From: CAWEFA01 sp963808135
GTDB taxonomy: Bacteria; Bacteroidota; Bacteroidia; Bacteroidales; DTGW01
Assembly: GCA_963808135.1 (NCBI GenBank)
Contig: CAWEFA010000027.1
Coordinates: 62,001-126,000 of the forward strand
Reading direction: 5' to 3'
Length of the DNA: 64,000 nt
The notes below the pieces were generated by a model. The model was not told where the DNA came from and made no database searches. It was given only the letters and a program-made list of their open reading frames with translations. Below, piece by piece: positions 27,204 through 36,145 of this stretch (its first letter is position 1; the number at the start of each line of letters is the position of its first letter). A program made the position numbers and the translations under genes.

Positions 27204-28910
27204 TTATTTGTTCTGTTGCTGCTCTTCATTGAAAATACTTTTTAGGTTTACCTGCTGGCCATTGTTATATGCAGAAATAAACGCCCCTTCGATATTAATT
27301 TTTTTAAGCAGGTTACAAGCTTTGCTATAATCATTGCCACAATTAATAGAATATTTATACCAGTTATCTTCAAAACTGTTTTCAAGTTGTTCGGGTCCGG
27401 AATATATATCCTTCAATTCCCCGGCAGATAGTTCAACTCTGCTTGCTACAACCTGAACTTTAAAAATAAGATTTGAAGCATACTTAAAGTTAATAAAATT
27501 ATTTGAATTTTCATCTGGTTTAATTAAAGCTTCCGTTGGGTTTATTTTTCGGCCATTTACAAACGCAACAACAAATGCCCCTTTAATTTCGCAGCTTTCC
27601 CTGAATTGCCTGGCTGAAGCATAAGTTTGATAAGGCCCTGTTGAATATTTGTACCATTCGTCTTCATAAATTTCTTCTAAGATTTCCGGGCCGGGATAAA
27701 TTCCTTTTTGCATTTCAGGATTTAATGGAACACGGCTTGCGGCAACCTGAACCCTGAAAGTAAATCCCTGAACTGAAATGGTATCTGAGAATTTATACTG
27801 TGATTTTTTTTGAATATTCTTTCCTATCCTTTGGCTTTTTTCTTTTGTTTCAGATTTTGAGTTATAAGCTGTTTCTGTATCAATTTTGCCGGTTGATCCT
27901 GTTTGTTTAGAAGCTAAGGTTGTGTTTTGTTGTGCCAATAGTAAGCTATCCGGAATATTTTTTTTAGCGGTATCTTTAGAAGCTGTTTCGGCATTTAAAT
28001 CGTTGTCGCCAAAAATATATCTGTACCAGGCTTTTTTTATGGCTTCAATATCTGAATAATCAAGAGATGGAAAGTCGATAATATATTTTTCATAATCTTT
28101 TGGGTACGATTCTTTAATAAATTTATTAAACGCATCAACTTTTTCTTCTCTAATATTAATTGCCTGGTAAATATTGGGTGCACTAACCGGTTCGGTAGAT
28201 GTTTTGGCGGCAACCGGCTCTTCTTTTTCAGTTTCAGGAATCTTGCGAATAGTATCTGCCGGTTTTTTTTGGAAAACTTGACCCGTATCTTTTGGCATAG
28301 ATGTTTGAGAAAATGAAGTATTTGAATATATATTGAATGCCTTAATTATATCTTCGACAGCTTTATTGGATAAATCCAAAGCAGAGGACATTGTTGAAAA
28401 CGAAATTAGCTTATCATTAGCGCCTTCGGCTTCTTTAAGCTGGTTTATAGCTGACTGGAAATTTGTACGTGAATTATTTTCGAGAGATTTTGCATATCCT
28501 AAATCTTCAGGGTTGCCTTGATACTTTTTCCAGAATTCTTCTGCTTTGGAAATATATACTTCGTATTTAATTTTATTTGATGATTGATGTGCTTTAAGCC
28601 CTTCTATTTGCTTATCAAGCGCCTTATTATTTAGCTTTTCGGTTTCTTCAGCTGTTAATTCGGATTGTTTCGTGGAAATTTCATTATAAATTTTATCAGC
28701 TTCCTGCTGAATTTGCTTCGATTTCCGATCTTCTTTTTCGGCTTTTTCCAATTTTTTTCTGTCGGAATTGGTAATAATTATCTTGTCATTATTAATATTT
28801 TGGAAAGCAAAAACTGTTTTCGCCTGGAAAACATTTCCATAAATAAACAACAATATAACCGGTAATTTTTGGATCATAAACGCTAAATGTAATTTTTGAT
28901 ATTGTTTCAA
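27204..28910 (-). CDS. Exported protein with coiled coil and two SPOR-like repeats
   Basis: 568 residues from 28910, or 557 from the in-frame ATG 28877 that places the signal peptide (MIQKLPVILLFIYGNVFQAK) at the very start. A Lys/Glu-rich helical region follows (about 50-190), then a Pro/Ser/Thr linker. Two C-terminal repeats come last: FTFRVQVAASRVPLN with DEWYKYSTGPYQTYASA, and LIFKVQVVASRVELS with DNWYKYSINCGNDYSKA. The FxVQVxAS...YRYxxGxxxxxxxA pattern is that of SPOR domains, which bind denuded peptidoglycan glycans. The protein probably works in the periplasm. It is first in the operon with wza and wzc, so a scaffolding role for export is possible but inferred. Confidence 0.72.
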   Translation of the reverse strand: MKQYQKLHLAFMIQKLPVILLFIYGNVFQAKTVFAFQNINNDKIIITNSDRKKLEKAEKEDRKSKQIQQEADKIYNEISTKQSELTAEETEKLNNKALDKQIEGLKAHQSSNKIKYEVYISKAEEFWKKYQGNPEDLGYAKSLENNSRTNFQSAINQLKEAEGANDKLISFSTMSSALDLSNKAVEDIIKAFNIYSNTSFSQTSMPKDTGQVFQKKPADTIRKIPETEKEEPVAAKTSTEPVSAPNIYQAINIREEKVDAFNKFIKESYPKDYEKYIIDFPSLDYSDIEAIKKAWYRYIFGDNDLNAETASKDTAKKNIPDSLLLAQQNTTLASKQTGSTGKIDTETAYNSKSETKEKSQRIGKNIQKKSQYKFSDTISVQGFTFRVQVAASRVPLNPEMQKGIYPGPEILEEIYEDEWYKYSTGPYQTYASARQFRESCEIKGAFVVAFVNGRKINPTEALIKPDENSNNFINFKYASNLIFKVQVVASRVELSAGELKDIYSGPEQLENSFEDNWYKYSINCGNDYSKACNLLKKINIEGAFISAYNNGQQVNLKSIFNEEQQQNK

Positions 28911-29470
28911 TAGTAATATAAACCTATAATGTGTTTGTTGGTTAATTTGGATTTAGAAAATGGAAAAACAGTTAAATTTTAAATAATTGTATTTCATCAT
29001 TTTGCCATAGCTGTTTTTGTTTTTCGTACACTGCGACATTTCATTGTCCGGTAGGGTTTTGCAGTTTATTTATTTTTGAAAAAATCAGTTTTTTAACTAT
29101 AAAAATTTCTTATATGTAAATATAAGAAATCAATTTTATAAATTTCCCCTTTAAGTTATTTTTATATCCTTCTTAACTATTTAGGATAATAGCGCATTTG
29201 GTTAAGATAATTATCAGGTTCCAAATTTAAAAAACTTCTGAAACATCCATATTCTGGAAGGTATAAACATAATGAGATTATATAATCCAATATAGATGAT
29301 CTACCCGATAATTGAAACCAAATCAGTTCACATGAAAATAAAGCATTACTTACTTTATTGGTAATAAATTAATTTTATTAAATTAGCTAACTTAAAATTC
29401 AATTTGATAACAAATAAAACGAAATTGATAAATTGCTCTTGAAATTAATTTATAACTAAAATATTTTCAA
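28911..29470. other. 560-bp AT-rich intergenic region between divergent operons
   Basis: No reading frame, repeat or RNA gene is visible. It must hold the promoters for the leftward SPOR-wza-wzc operon and the rightward usp gene. A self-complementary ATATGTAAATATAAGAAATC-type AT tract occurs near 29110-29130 but is too AT-rich to interpret. Confidence 0.4.
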
Positions 29471-30322
29471 ATGAAAAATATTATAGTTCCTTTAGATTTT
29501 TCAAACGATTCTTTAAAAGGTCTCGAGTATGCGCTTTTAATTGCAGGCAAAATTCCGGTGAAGATTCAAATGGTTTATGTTCAGAGAAGGACAGACATAC
29601 CCAGTAACTCAGGAGAAGAATTCCGACAAGCTGAAAAAAAATTTTTAAATATTTTGGATAGCTATAATGCCCGTGTACCTAAAAATTCATCGTTAACATA
29701 TATTATTAAAAAAGGTAAAGTTTACCAGGAAGTAGTAAACCAGGCACAAGCTTTTCAGGATAGTTTAATTGTAGCCTCTACTCACGGCGCTTCGGGATTT
29801 GAAGAATTATTTATAGGGAGCAATGCATACAGGATTATTTCAGCTACTACACGCCCGGTAATTACCATCAGGCAAGTGCAGGCGCCAAAAAATATTAATA
29901 AAATATTACTGCCTATTGACATTGTTGTTGAATCGCGGCAAAAAGTAATTTTTACTTCATTCCTCGCACAAATATTTGGGGCTGAAATTCATGTTGTTAC
30001 TGTATCTTCTTCAAAAAGCAAAAAAATAACCAATCGGTTGAATGCATATTCAGCCCAGGTTTGTAATTATTTAAAAACGCGTGAAATTCAATTTACAACA
30101 GGCTCTCTTTATGGAAGTAAATATATTAAGCAAATTATTGAATATGCTGAAAATATAAATGCGGATTTGATTTCAATAATTAATGAAAGTGGTGATAGTA
30201 TTACTGACTTTATTATTGGCGGTGAAGCGCAACAAATTATAAGTAAATCGCCGGTGCCGATTCTTACCATAAGGGCAAAGCCTCATTTTATTAAAGAAAG
30301 TTTCAGCACTTTTGGGGAATAA
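29471..30322 (+). CDS. Tandem universal stress protein (UspA family)
   Basis: 283 residues made of two Usp domains. Domain 1 (about 1-138) starts MKNIIVPLDFSNDSLKGLEY and ends HGASGFEELFIGSNAYRIIS then TRPVITIR, the G-2x-G-9x-G-S/T ATP-binding motif of the family. Domain 2 (about 144-275) starts NKILLPIDIVVESRQKVIF and ends with a weaker version (DSITDFIIGGEAQQIISKSP). It may be that only the first half binds nucleotide. The role is likely in stress adaptation in the cytoplasm. Monocistronic by spacing. Confidence 0.9.
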   Translation: MKNIIVPLDFSNDSLKGLEYALLIAGKIPVKIQMVYVQRRTDIPSNSGEEFRQAEKKFLNILDSYNARVPKNSSLTYIIKKGKVYQEVVNQAQAFQDSLIVASTHGASGFEELFIGSNAYRIISATTRPVITIRQVQAPKNINKILLPIDIVVESRQKVIFTSFLAQIFGAEIHVVTVSSSKSKKITNRLNAYSAQVCNYLKTREIQFTTGSLYGSKYIKQIIEYAENINADLISIINESGDSITDFIIGGEAQQIISKSPVPILTIRAKPHFIKESFSTFGE

Positions 30323-30432
30323 CATAATTTAATGACAAATAAATTTCTTAAAGTTTTTGGTTATAAATTAAAAACATGTTTATAAAAATTCTTCAATTTA
30401 TTTTTAAAAGCCAATTGTAGATTATTACAGAT

Positions 30433-30945
30433 ATGTTTAAAAATTTTTACATATTTATTTTAATAATGATGTTTAGTTGCCAGTCCAAATACAAACCTTT
30501 ACAAACTGTGCCTGATGTAAATTTAGAAAGTTATTCAGGCTTGTGGTATGAAATTGCGGCATTCCCCCAGATATTTGAACGCGGGTGTAAATGCACAACT
30601 GCCGAATATCAGTTAACCGGCAAAAATTATATCAGTATTATTAATAAATGTCAAAAGCCAAAAAAAATTGATAAAATTGCTGGAAAAGCTTTTGTTGTAA
30701 AAGGTTCAGGAAATGCTAAACTTAAGGTACAATTTTTCTGGCCTTTTAAAGGCGATTATTGGATTATTGAACTGGATAAGGATTACAAATGGGCGGCGGT
30801 TGGAAATAAAAGCAGGAAATATTTATGGATACTTTCACGAACATCGGCAATAAATGACGATTTATATAATGAAATACTTAATAAGTTAGCCGGGAAAGGC
30901 TTTGATGTTTCAAAATTGATTAGAACGATACACGATTGTAAATAA
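30433..30945 (+). CDS. Lipocalin (Blc-like) lipoprotein
   Basis: 170 residues. The N-terminus has a short signal with lipobox MMFSC, predicting an outer-membrane lipoprotein. The lipocalin motif is clear: LESYSGLWYEIAAFPQIFER (the G-x-W of structurally conserved region 1), CTTAEYQLTGKNYISIINKC and YLWILSRT near the C-terminus (the conserved Arg region). Bacterial lipocalins such as Blc bind lysophospholipids at the outer membrane. Intact and apparently its own unit. Confidence 0.9.
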   Translation: MFKNFYIFILIMMFSCQSKYKPLQTVPDVNLESYSGLWYEIAAFPQIFERGCKCTTAEYQLTGKNYISIINKCQKPKKIDKIAGKAFVVKGSGNAKLKVQFFWPFKGDYWIIELDKDYKWAAVGNKSRKYLWILSRTSAINDDLYNEILNKLAGKGFDVSKLIRTIHDCK

Positions 30946-31018
30946 TTTTATAATAAAAAAATTAAAAATCATCGGAGCATTTCTTACTTTTAGTCGATAA
31001 ATTGATATACTTTGCGAT

Positions 31019-31912
31019 ATGAGTGATTTTAAATACTTACTAAATATTTTAGTCGGGGCAATAGTATTCATAATTACAGCGTGCCATCATGAAATTCCTG
31101 ATATTAAAACAACTTTTGAAGCAGATACTGTAAAAACTGAAATTGAAATGGTAAAAAAAGCTATCAATATTTTTTACCATATGTATTTGCCCTCCGAAAT
31201 GTATAAAGTTTTTGAAAAAGCTGGAGCAGTGTATACGCCGGATATGCTAAACCCTGTTGAAAATGTGAATTTATACGAAGTTAGCAGTAAAGCTGCATTA
31301 AATCTCGGGATTTATGGAGTAGACCTGAGTTATAATAAAATGTTTGGACAAAACCAAAAAACATTGCTTTATTTTACCGTTATTCATAAGCTCTCACAAC
31401 AATTAGGGATTCCTGATAACCATTTTACATTGGCCCTGAAGAAAATGGAAAAGAATTTATATAATCGCGATTCACTGGCAAAATACGCTACCAATATATA
31501 TATTACTACAAACCACTACTTAAATGAAAACGACCGGCAGGCAATAGCTGCGTTAATTATTACCGGCGGATGGATTGAAGCTCTTTATATTACGGCCAGG
31601 ATATCAGATGAGAACCCTTTAAACAAAGAAATAATAGAACGTATAGCATTTCAGAAATACTCCCTTCACACCCTTATTTCGTTTTTAAACAATTTTCAGG
31701 ACGATAATAATGTTGCTAAATATTTATTAATGCTAAAAACCTTGCAGCGCTCATTTAATAAACTTGAAATTTTATATGAACCGGGCGACCTTGAAATCGA
31801 CACAATAAATAAAATGATAAGTACAAACAAAGCCGAATTTACATTACAGGATAAAGATATTAAGGAGATAAAAAAATTAGTCGTTGAGATTAGAAATGAT
31901 ATTGTCAAATAA
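31019..31912 (+). CDS. Putative lipoprotein of unknown function
   Basis: 297 residues with a hydrophobic leader (LLNILVGAIVFIITAC) that ends in a lipobox-like ITAC, so it is probably lipid-anchored. The mature part is helical, with a conserved-looking opening IKTTFEADTVKTEIEMVKKA, then NIFYHMYLPSEMYKVFEKAG and NLGIYGVDLSYNKMFGQNQK. I recall the LPSP/ELYKVFEKAG...NLGIYGADLSY pattern from uncharacterised Bacteroidota proteins. No catalytic motif is visible. It is the last gene before the polysaccharide locus. Confidence 0.65.
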   Translation: MSDFKYLLNILVGAIVFIITACHHEIPDIKTTFEADTVKTEIEMVKKAINIFYHMYLPSEMYKVFEKAGAVYTPDMLNPVENVNLYEVSSKAALNLGIYGVDLSYNKMFGQNQKTLLYFTVIHKLSQQLGIPDNHFTLALKKMEKNLYNRDSLAKYATNIYITTNHYLNENDRQAIAALIITGGWIEALYITARISDENPLNKEIIERIAFQKYSLHTLISFLNNFQDDNNVAKYLLMLKTLQRSFNKLEILYEPGDLEIDTINKMISTNKAEFTLQDKDIKEIKKLVVEIRNDIVK

Positions 31913-32103
31913 GCTTGGATATATCTTTTAAAAGTATTTAAAATCTGTTCAGTATTTAAAAAACACTATAAGAACTTAACCTGTTAAGCTCTATAACTAA
32001 ATCATTTGTAATAATTTTAAAGCCAAGCAAAAAATATTCGCTTAAATGTTATTTAAGTCGGATAGTTGATCCTCTTATATATCAATGAATTTATTATTTA
32101 AAC

Positions 32104-32601
32104 ATGCGCGAAAAACGTTGGTATGCAGTTTATGTTCGGTCAAGAAGTGAGAAAAAAGTATTTAAACAATTAATCGAACAGGGAACCGATAGCTATTTAC
32201 CTTTGCTAAAAACTTTGCGCCAATGGAGCGACAGGAAAAAAATGGTAGAACTTCCATTGTTCAGTTCCTATGTTTTTGTCAATATTTCGCCAAAACAATT
32301 TGACTATGTACTGAACGTTCAAGGTATAGTAAAGTTTGTAAATTTTGATGACAAGCCAGCTACCATCCCCGAAAAACAAATTGAAAGCCTTCGGTTATTG
32401 CTTTTTTCGGGCGAAAAATTTGAAATTGGTTTTGATGAATTTAAACTTGGAGAAAAAGTTGAAGTAATTGCAGGCCCGTTAAAAGGATTTAATGGAATCC
32501 TGGCAGATTATAAAGGGAAGAAACGTGTTTTACTCAGGATAGAAACAATTAACCAATCATTATTTGTTCAAATCAGGCCGTCATATTTAAAAAAGGGATA
32601 A
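32104..32601 (+). CDS. UpxY/NusG-family transcription antiterminator
   Basis: 165 residues: an NGN domain starting RWYAVYVRSRSEKKVFKQLI and including YLPLLKTLRQWSDRKKMVEL, PLFSSYVFVNI and VQGIVKFVNFDDKPATIP, then a KOW motif in VEVIAGPLKGFNGILADYKG. It is a specialised NusG paralogue like Bacteroides UpxY or enterobacterial RfaH, which let RNA polymerase read through long capsule or O-antigen operons. Its place as the first gene of a locus of more than 30 kb all on one strand supports that role. Its recognition element is probably in the 5' leader; see the candidate at 32769-32799. Confidence 0.9.
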   Translation: MREKRWYAVYVRSRSEKKVFKQLIEQGTDSYLPLLKTLRQWSDRKKMVELPLFSSYVFVNISPKQFDYVLNVQGIVKFVNFDDKPATIPEKQIESLRLLLFSGEKFEIGFDEFKLGEKVEVIAGPLKGFNGILADYKGKKRVLLRIETINQSLFVQIRPSYLKKG

Positions 32602-32768
32602 TTATTTTAAATAATTTCTAAAATTACAATCCATTAGCTTATTATTATAAACAGCCTATTCTTATCATGACAATAACAATTAAAAATGTTTTAAATTTTT
32701 TTTAAAACTTTCTAAAAATTAAATTGAATAATATTTTTTTATTAATTTTGAGTAAGAAAATTACTCGG

Positions 32769-32799
32769 TCAGTGAATGCCTTAATGTAACTGAGAAGGC
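32769..32799 (+). promoter_or_regulatory. Candidate structured leader between upxY-like gene and regulator
   Basis: In the 265-bp gap after the UpxY-like gene, GCCTT (32778) can pair with AAGGC (32795), and TCAGT (32769) with ACTGA (32789). The two stems interleave in the geometry of a small H-type pseudoknot, or are alternative hairpins. It is the only GC-containing structured segment in a very AT-rich leader. It may be a pause or loading site for the antiterminator; this is inference. Confidence 0.35.
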
Positions 32800-32866
32800 G
32801 AAGCTGTGAAAAATCCTGTTGAAAATATAATTTTTACTTCCTGAAATACAAATATTTAGCATAATC

Positions 32867-33394
32867 GTGTTAGATACTCTCATTAGTTCCCGTACAAGAA
32901 TTAATTTGCTTTTAAAATTCTTTCTTAATCCCGAATGTACATCGTATTTACGGGAATTGGCCGAAGAATTTAATGAGAGTACAAATGGGATAAGGTTAGA
33001 ACTGAATAAATTTGAGCAGGCAGGAATGTTATATTCAATTGTCGAGGGCAATCGAAAACTATTTAAGGCAAACAAGGATTATCCGTTTTATAATGAAATA
33101 CATAATATTTTGATGAAATATACCGGAATCGGACAAATTATTGAACAATTCGTATTGCACCTGGGGCAACTTAATAAAGTATATCTCTCAGGTGATTATG
33201 CAAAGGGCAGGCATTCAGAAATAATTGATGTTGTGCTGGTGGGTGAGATAAACCGAAAATATTTGGTTAACGCAATTGAAAAAGCTCAAAAGTTGATATT
33301 GAAAAAAATTAAATATCTTATTTATAGCAATAATGAGTTTGATTGCAATAGTATGGCTAAGGATTTGCTTTTGCTTTATGATGCCAGAAAATAA
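32867..33394 (+). CDS. Winged-helix regulator fused to degenerate nucleotidyltransferase-like domain
   Basis: 175 residues, start GTG at 32867. The N-terminal half is an ArsR-type winged helix (ISSRTRINLLLKFFLNPECT, LRELAEEFNESTNGIRLELN, KFEQAGMLYSIVEGNRKLFK). The C-terminal half resembles a minimal MNT nucleotidyltransferase (KVYLSGDYAKGRHSEIIDVV), but the G-S-x-x-x-G and D-x-D motifs are altered (GDYAKG, EIIDV), so catalysis is doubtful. Proteins of this type often open polysaccharide loci in Bacteroidota, just after the UpxY-type gene. It is likely to act as a local regulator or sensor. Confidence 0.7.
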   Translation: MLDTLISSRTRINLLLKFFLNPECTSYLRELAEEFNESTNGIRLELNKFEQAGMLYSIVEGNRKLFKANKDYPFYNEIHNILMKYTGIGQIIEQFVLHLGQLNKVYLSGDYAKGRHSEIIDVVLVGEINRKYLVNAIEKAQKLILKKIKYLIYSNNEFDCNSMAKDLLLLYDARK

Positions 33395-33447
33395 TTCAGA
33401 ATAAACAAGCCAATAAAAAATTTTTTTAAGCTTTTAAAATTATCAAT

Positions 33448-34450
33448 ATGATTAAAATCTGTCTTGTTGGATATGGTTACTGGGGGCCAAATTTATTAAG
33501 AAATTTTAATGCCCTTGACAATTGCAAAGTCACGGTTGTTTGCGATTCGCGTGAAGAGAGATTAAAGCTTGTTTTAAAAAATTATCCCGATACTATTGTA
33601 ACAACAAAACTCGATGACGCTTTTCAAAATGATTTTGATTCAGTAATTGTTGCAACCCCTGTTTTTACTCATTTTGATATTGCAAAAAAGGCTTTATCAC
33701 TCGGCAAGCATGTTTTAATAGAAAAGCCAATGGCTTCATCGGTCAAACAATGTGAAGAACTTATATTGTTGGCTGAAAAAAATGGTTTGTCATTAATGGT
33801 CGATCATACTTTTTTATATACCGGGTCTGTAAGAAAAATAAAAGAACTTCTTTCAACAGATTTTTATTGGAAAAATTCAATATATCGATTCAACCCGCAT
33901 TAACTTAGGACTTTTTCAGCCGGATATAAATGTTTTATGGGACTTGGCGCCTCATGATATTTCTATACTTAATTATGTATATCATGAAAAACCTGTATCT
34001 GTGAACGCCGTGGGGATTTGCCATACATTTAATAAGATTGAAAATATAGCCTATCTTACGCTAAAGTATCAAAATGAGATGATAGCTCATTTCCATTGCT
34101 CATGGTCGTCTCCTGTAAAAATTCGCAAGTTTTTAATAGGCGGGGACAAAAAAATGATTGTATGGGACGATATGGAACCCACTGAAAAAGTAAAGATATA
34201 CGATACCGGCTATGATTATAAGAATGACGAGGAAAAAAGAAAAATATTGGTTGATTATCGAACCGGAGATATCTATGTTCCAAAAGTTTCCGGTACAGAA
34301 GCGCTGAGCCTGATGGCTAAAGATTTTATAAAATCAATAAGTGAAAACATCGAACCGGTTGCAAATGCTCAGAATGGATTGTTTGTAGTGAAAATTCTTG
34401 AAGCAGCTAATAATTCATTAAAAAATAATGGGAAAGAAATTTTATTATAG
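33448..34450 (+). pseudogene. Gfo/Idh/MocA sugar oxidoreductase, one frameshift
   Basis: The first part starts MIKICLVGYGYWGPNLLRNF (Rossmann G-x-G-x-x-G) and includes VIVATPVFTHFDIAKKAL and HVLIEKPMASSVKQCEELIL, the E-K-P motif of the family. A shift at the five T of 33861-33865 derails it. The proper continuation is IGKIQYIDSTRINLGLFQPD, VLWDLAPHDISILNYV and HFHCSWSSPVKIRKFLIGGD, ending at 34450. The reconstructed length is about 333 residues. With the following acetyltransferase and aminotransferase it forms a set like WlbA-WlbB-WlbC, so the likely substrate is a UDP-HexNAc-uronate oxidised at C3. Homopolymer context suggests a sequencing error. Confidence 0.82.
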
Positions 34451-34456
34451 TTTTTT

Positions 34457-34948
34457 ATGGAAATATTAAATATTGATTCAGATAAACAATCGCTTGTAAA
34501 TGTAAAGGTTGGTAGTAATGTAAAGTTTTTTAACTTTGTTAATGCCTATGGATGCCAAATAGATGATAACACCAAAGTGGGAGCTTTTGTGGAAATTCAA
34601 AAAGGTGTAACCATAGGTAAAAATTGCAAAATCTCAAGCCATACTTTCATTTGCGAAGGTGTTTCAATAGAAGATGATGTTTTTGTTGGCCACAATGTTT
34701 CGTTTATTAACGATTTATACCCGCGTTCTACAAACAAAAATGGGCAATTGCAAACAACTGACGATTGGAAAGTAGTTGAAACTATTGTAAAAAAAGGGGC
34801 TTCGATTGGTACAAGTACAACAATTTTAGCAGGTGTTACCATTGGTGAAAATGCTATTGTAGGAGCCGGTTCAGTAGTAACAAAAAATGTTCCTGCAAAT
34901 ACTGTTGTAGCAGGTAATCCCGCTAAAATACTCAGAACTGTAAATTAA
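34457..34948 (+). CDS. Hexapeptide-repeat sugar N-acetyltransferase (WbpD/WlbB-like)
   Basis: 163 residues of left-handed beta-helix: IDDNTKVGAFVEIQKGVTIG, KNCKISSHTFICEGVSIEDD, VFVGHNVSFINDLYPRS, then TTILAGVTIGENAIVGAGSV and a closing AGNPAKIL. The SHTFICEGV...VGHNVSFIND block is diagnostic of the WbpD/WlbB group, which acetylates the 3-amino group of UDP-2-acetamido-3-amino-glucuronate. It follows the oxidoreductase by 6 bp and precedes a DegT aminotransferase. A close paralogue lies at 58002-58481. Confidence 0.85.
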   Translation: MEILNIDSDKQSLVNVKVGSNVKFFNFVNAYGCQIDDNTKVGAFVEIQKGVTIGKNCKISSHTFICEGVSIEDDVFVGHNVSFINDLYPRSTNKNGQLQTTDDWKVVETIVKKGASIGTSTTILAGVTIGENAIVGAGSVVTKNVPANTVVAGNPAKILRTVN

Positions 34949-35044
34949 TTTATTATGAAACACCCATGATTCGGCTAATCGCAAACACAAATGAAGATAA
35001 TGTGGGTGTTCCATACGACGAATAAAAAATAAAATTATCTACGT

Positions 35045-36145
35045 ATGAATAAGATTCAATTCCTCGATTTAAATAAGCAATATCAGCAAATAAAAGATGA
35101 GGTTTTAAAAGAACTTCCAAAGGTATTTGAAAGCAGCGCTTTTACTAATGGTTATTCAGTTACAAATTTCGAGAAATCGTTTGCAGCATATTGCAATACA
35201 AATTATGCCGTGGCCGTAAATAATGGCACATCTGCTTTGCATCTTGCCCTTCTTACATTAAATATCGGCAATGGCGATGAAGTTATTATTCCTGCCAATA
35301 CGTTTATTGCTACCGCATGGGCGGCTGCTTATGTAAATGCCAGGCCAGTATTTGTTGACTGCACTTCCGATACATGGGAAATTGATCCTGCTCAAATTGA
35401 AAAACATATAACAAAAAAAACAAAAGCAATTATTGGCGTTCATTTGTACGGACAACCTTTCGATTTCGATGCTGTGAAAAAAATTGCTGATAAACATTCA
35501 CTTTATTTAATTGAGGATGCTGCACAAGCTCATGGGGCATTATACAAAGGAAGGAAAACAGGCTGCATGAGCGATATGGCCTGCTTTAGTTTTTATCCCG
35601 GCAAAAACTTAGGAACTTATGGCGAAGGCGGCGCTATTACCACAAATAATAATGAGTATGTCGAAAAATTACAAATGCTGCGCAACCATGGAAGCAGGGA
35701 ACGCTATTACCATGAAACAATCGGTTTTAATATGCGAATGGGTGGAGTTGAAGGCGCAGTTTTAGGGATTAAACTGAAATACCTCGATAGCTGGAATGCC
35801 CACAGGAAAGAGATTGCCGAAATGTATTTTAAAGGTATTACCAATTCCAAAATAACTTTTCAGAAACAACCGGATTTTTCCGATTCTATTTATCACCTTT
35901 TTGTAATCACTACTCCCGAGCGCGACAATTTTATTAATTATTTGAATTCGAATAATATTTTTCCCGGATTACATTATCCGGTTCCATGCCATCTTCAAAA
36001 AGCATTCTCTAATTTAGGCTATAAAAAAGGTAATTTCCCAAATGCGGAATATCTTGCAGAACATTGTGTGAGTTTGCCTATGTATGCGGAACTAAAAGAT
36101 GAAGAGGTGCAAGAAGTGATTGATGTTGTAAATAATTATTCATGA
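35045..36145 (+). CDS. DegT/DnrJ/EryC1 sugar aminotransferase (WbpE/WlbC-like)
   Basis: 366 residues of PLP-dependent fold-type I. Visible motifs are VAVNNGTSALHLALLTLNIG, GDEVIIPANTFIATAWAAAY, LIEDAAQAHGALYKG (the Asp that contacts PLP N1), and CFSFYPGKNLGTYGEGGAIT with the Schiff-base lysine in PGKN. Then come GFNMRMGGVEGAVLGIKLKY and HYPVPCHLQKAF. It would transaminate the 3-keto sugar produced by the upstream oxidoreductase. Its stop overlaps the start of the next gene by 4 bp (ATGA). Confidence 0.9.
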   Translation: MNKIQFLDLNKQYQQIKDEVLKELPKVFESSAFTNGYSVTNFEKSFAAYCNTNYAVAVNNGTSALHLALLTLNIGNGDEVIIPANTFIATAWAAAYVNARPVFVDCTSDTWEIDPAQIEKHITKKTKAIIGVHLYGQPFDFDAVKKIADKHSLYLIEDAAQAHGALYKGRKTGCMSDMACFSFYPGKNLGTYGEGGAITTNNNEYVEKLQMLRNHGSRERYYHETIGFNMRMGGVEGAVLGIKLKYLDSWNAHRKEIAEMYFKGITNSKITFQKQPDFSDSIYHLFVITTPERDNFINYLNSNNIFPGLHYPVPCHLQKAFSNLGYKKGNFPNAEYLAEHCVSLPMYAELKDEEVQEVIDVVNNYS

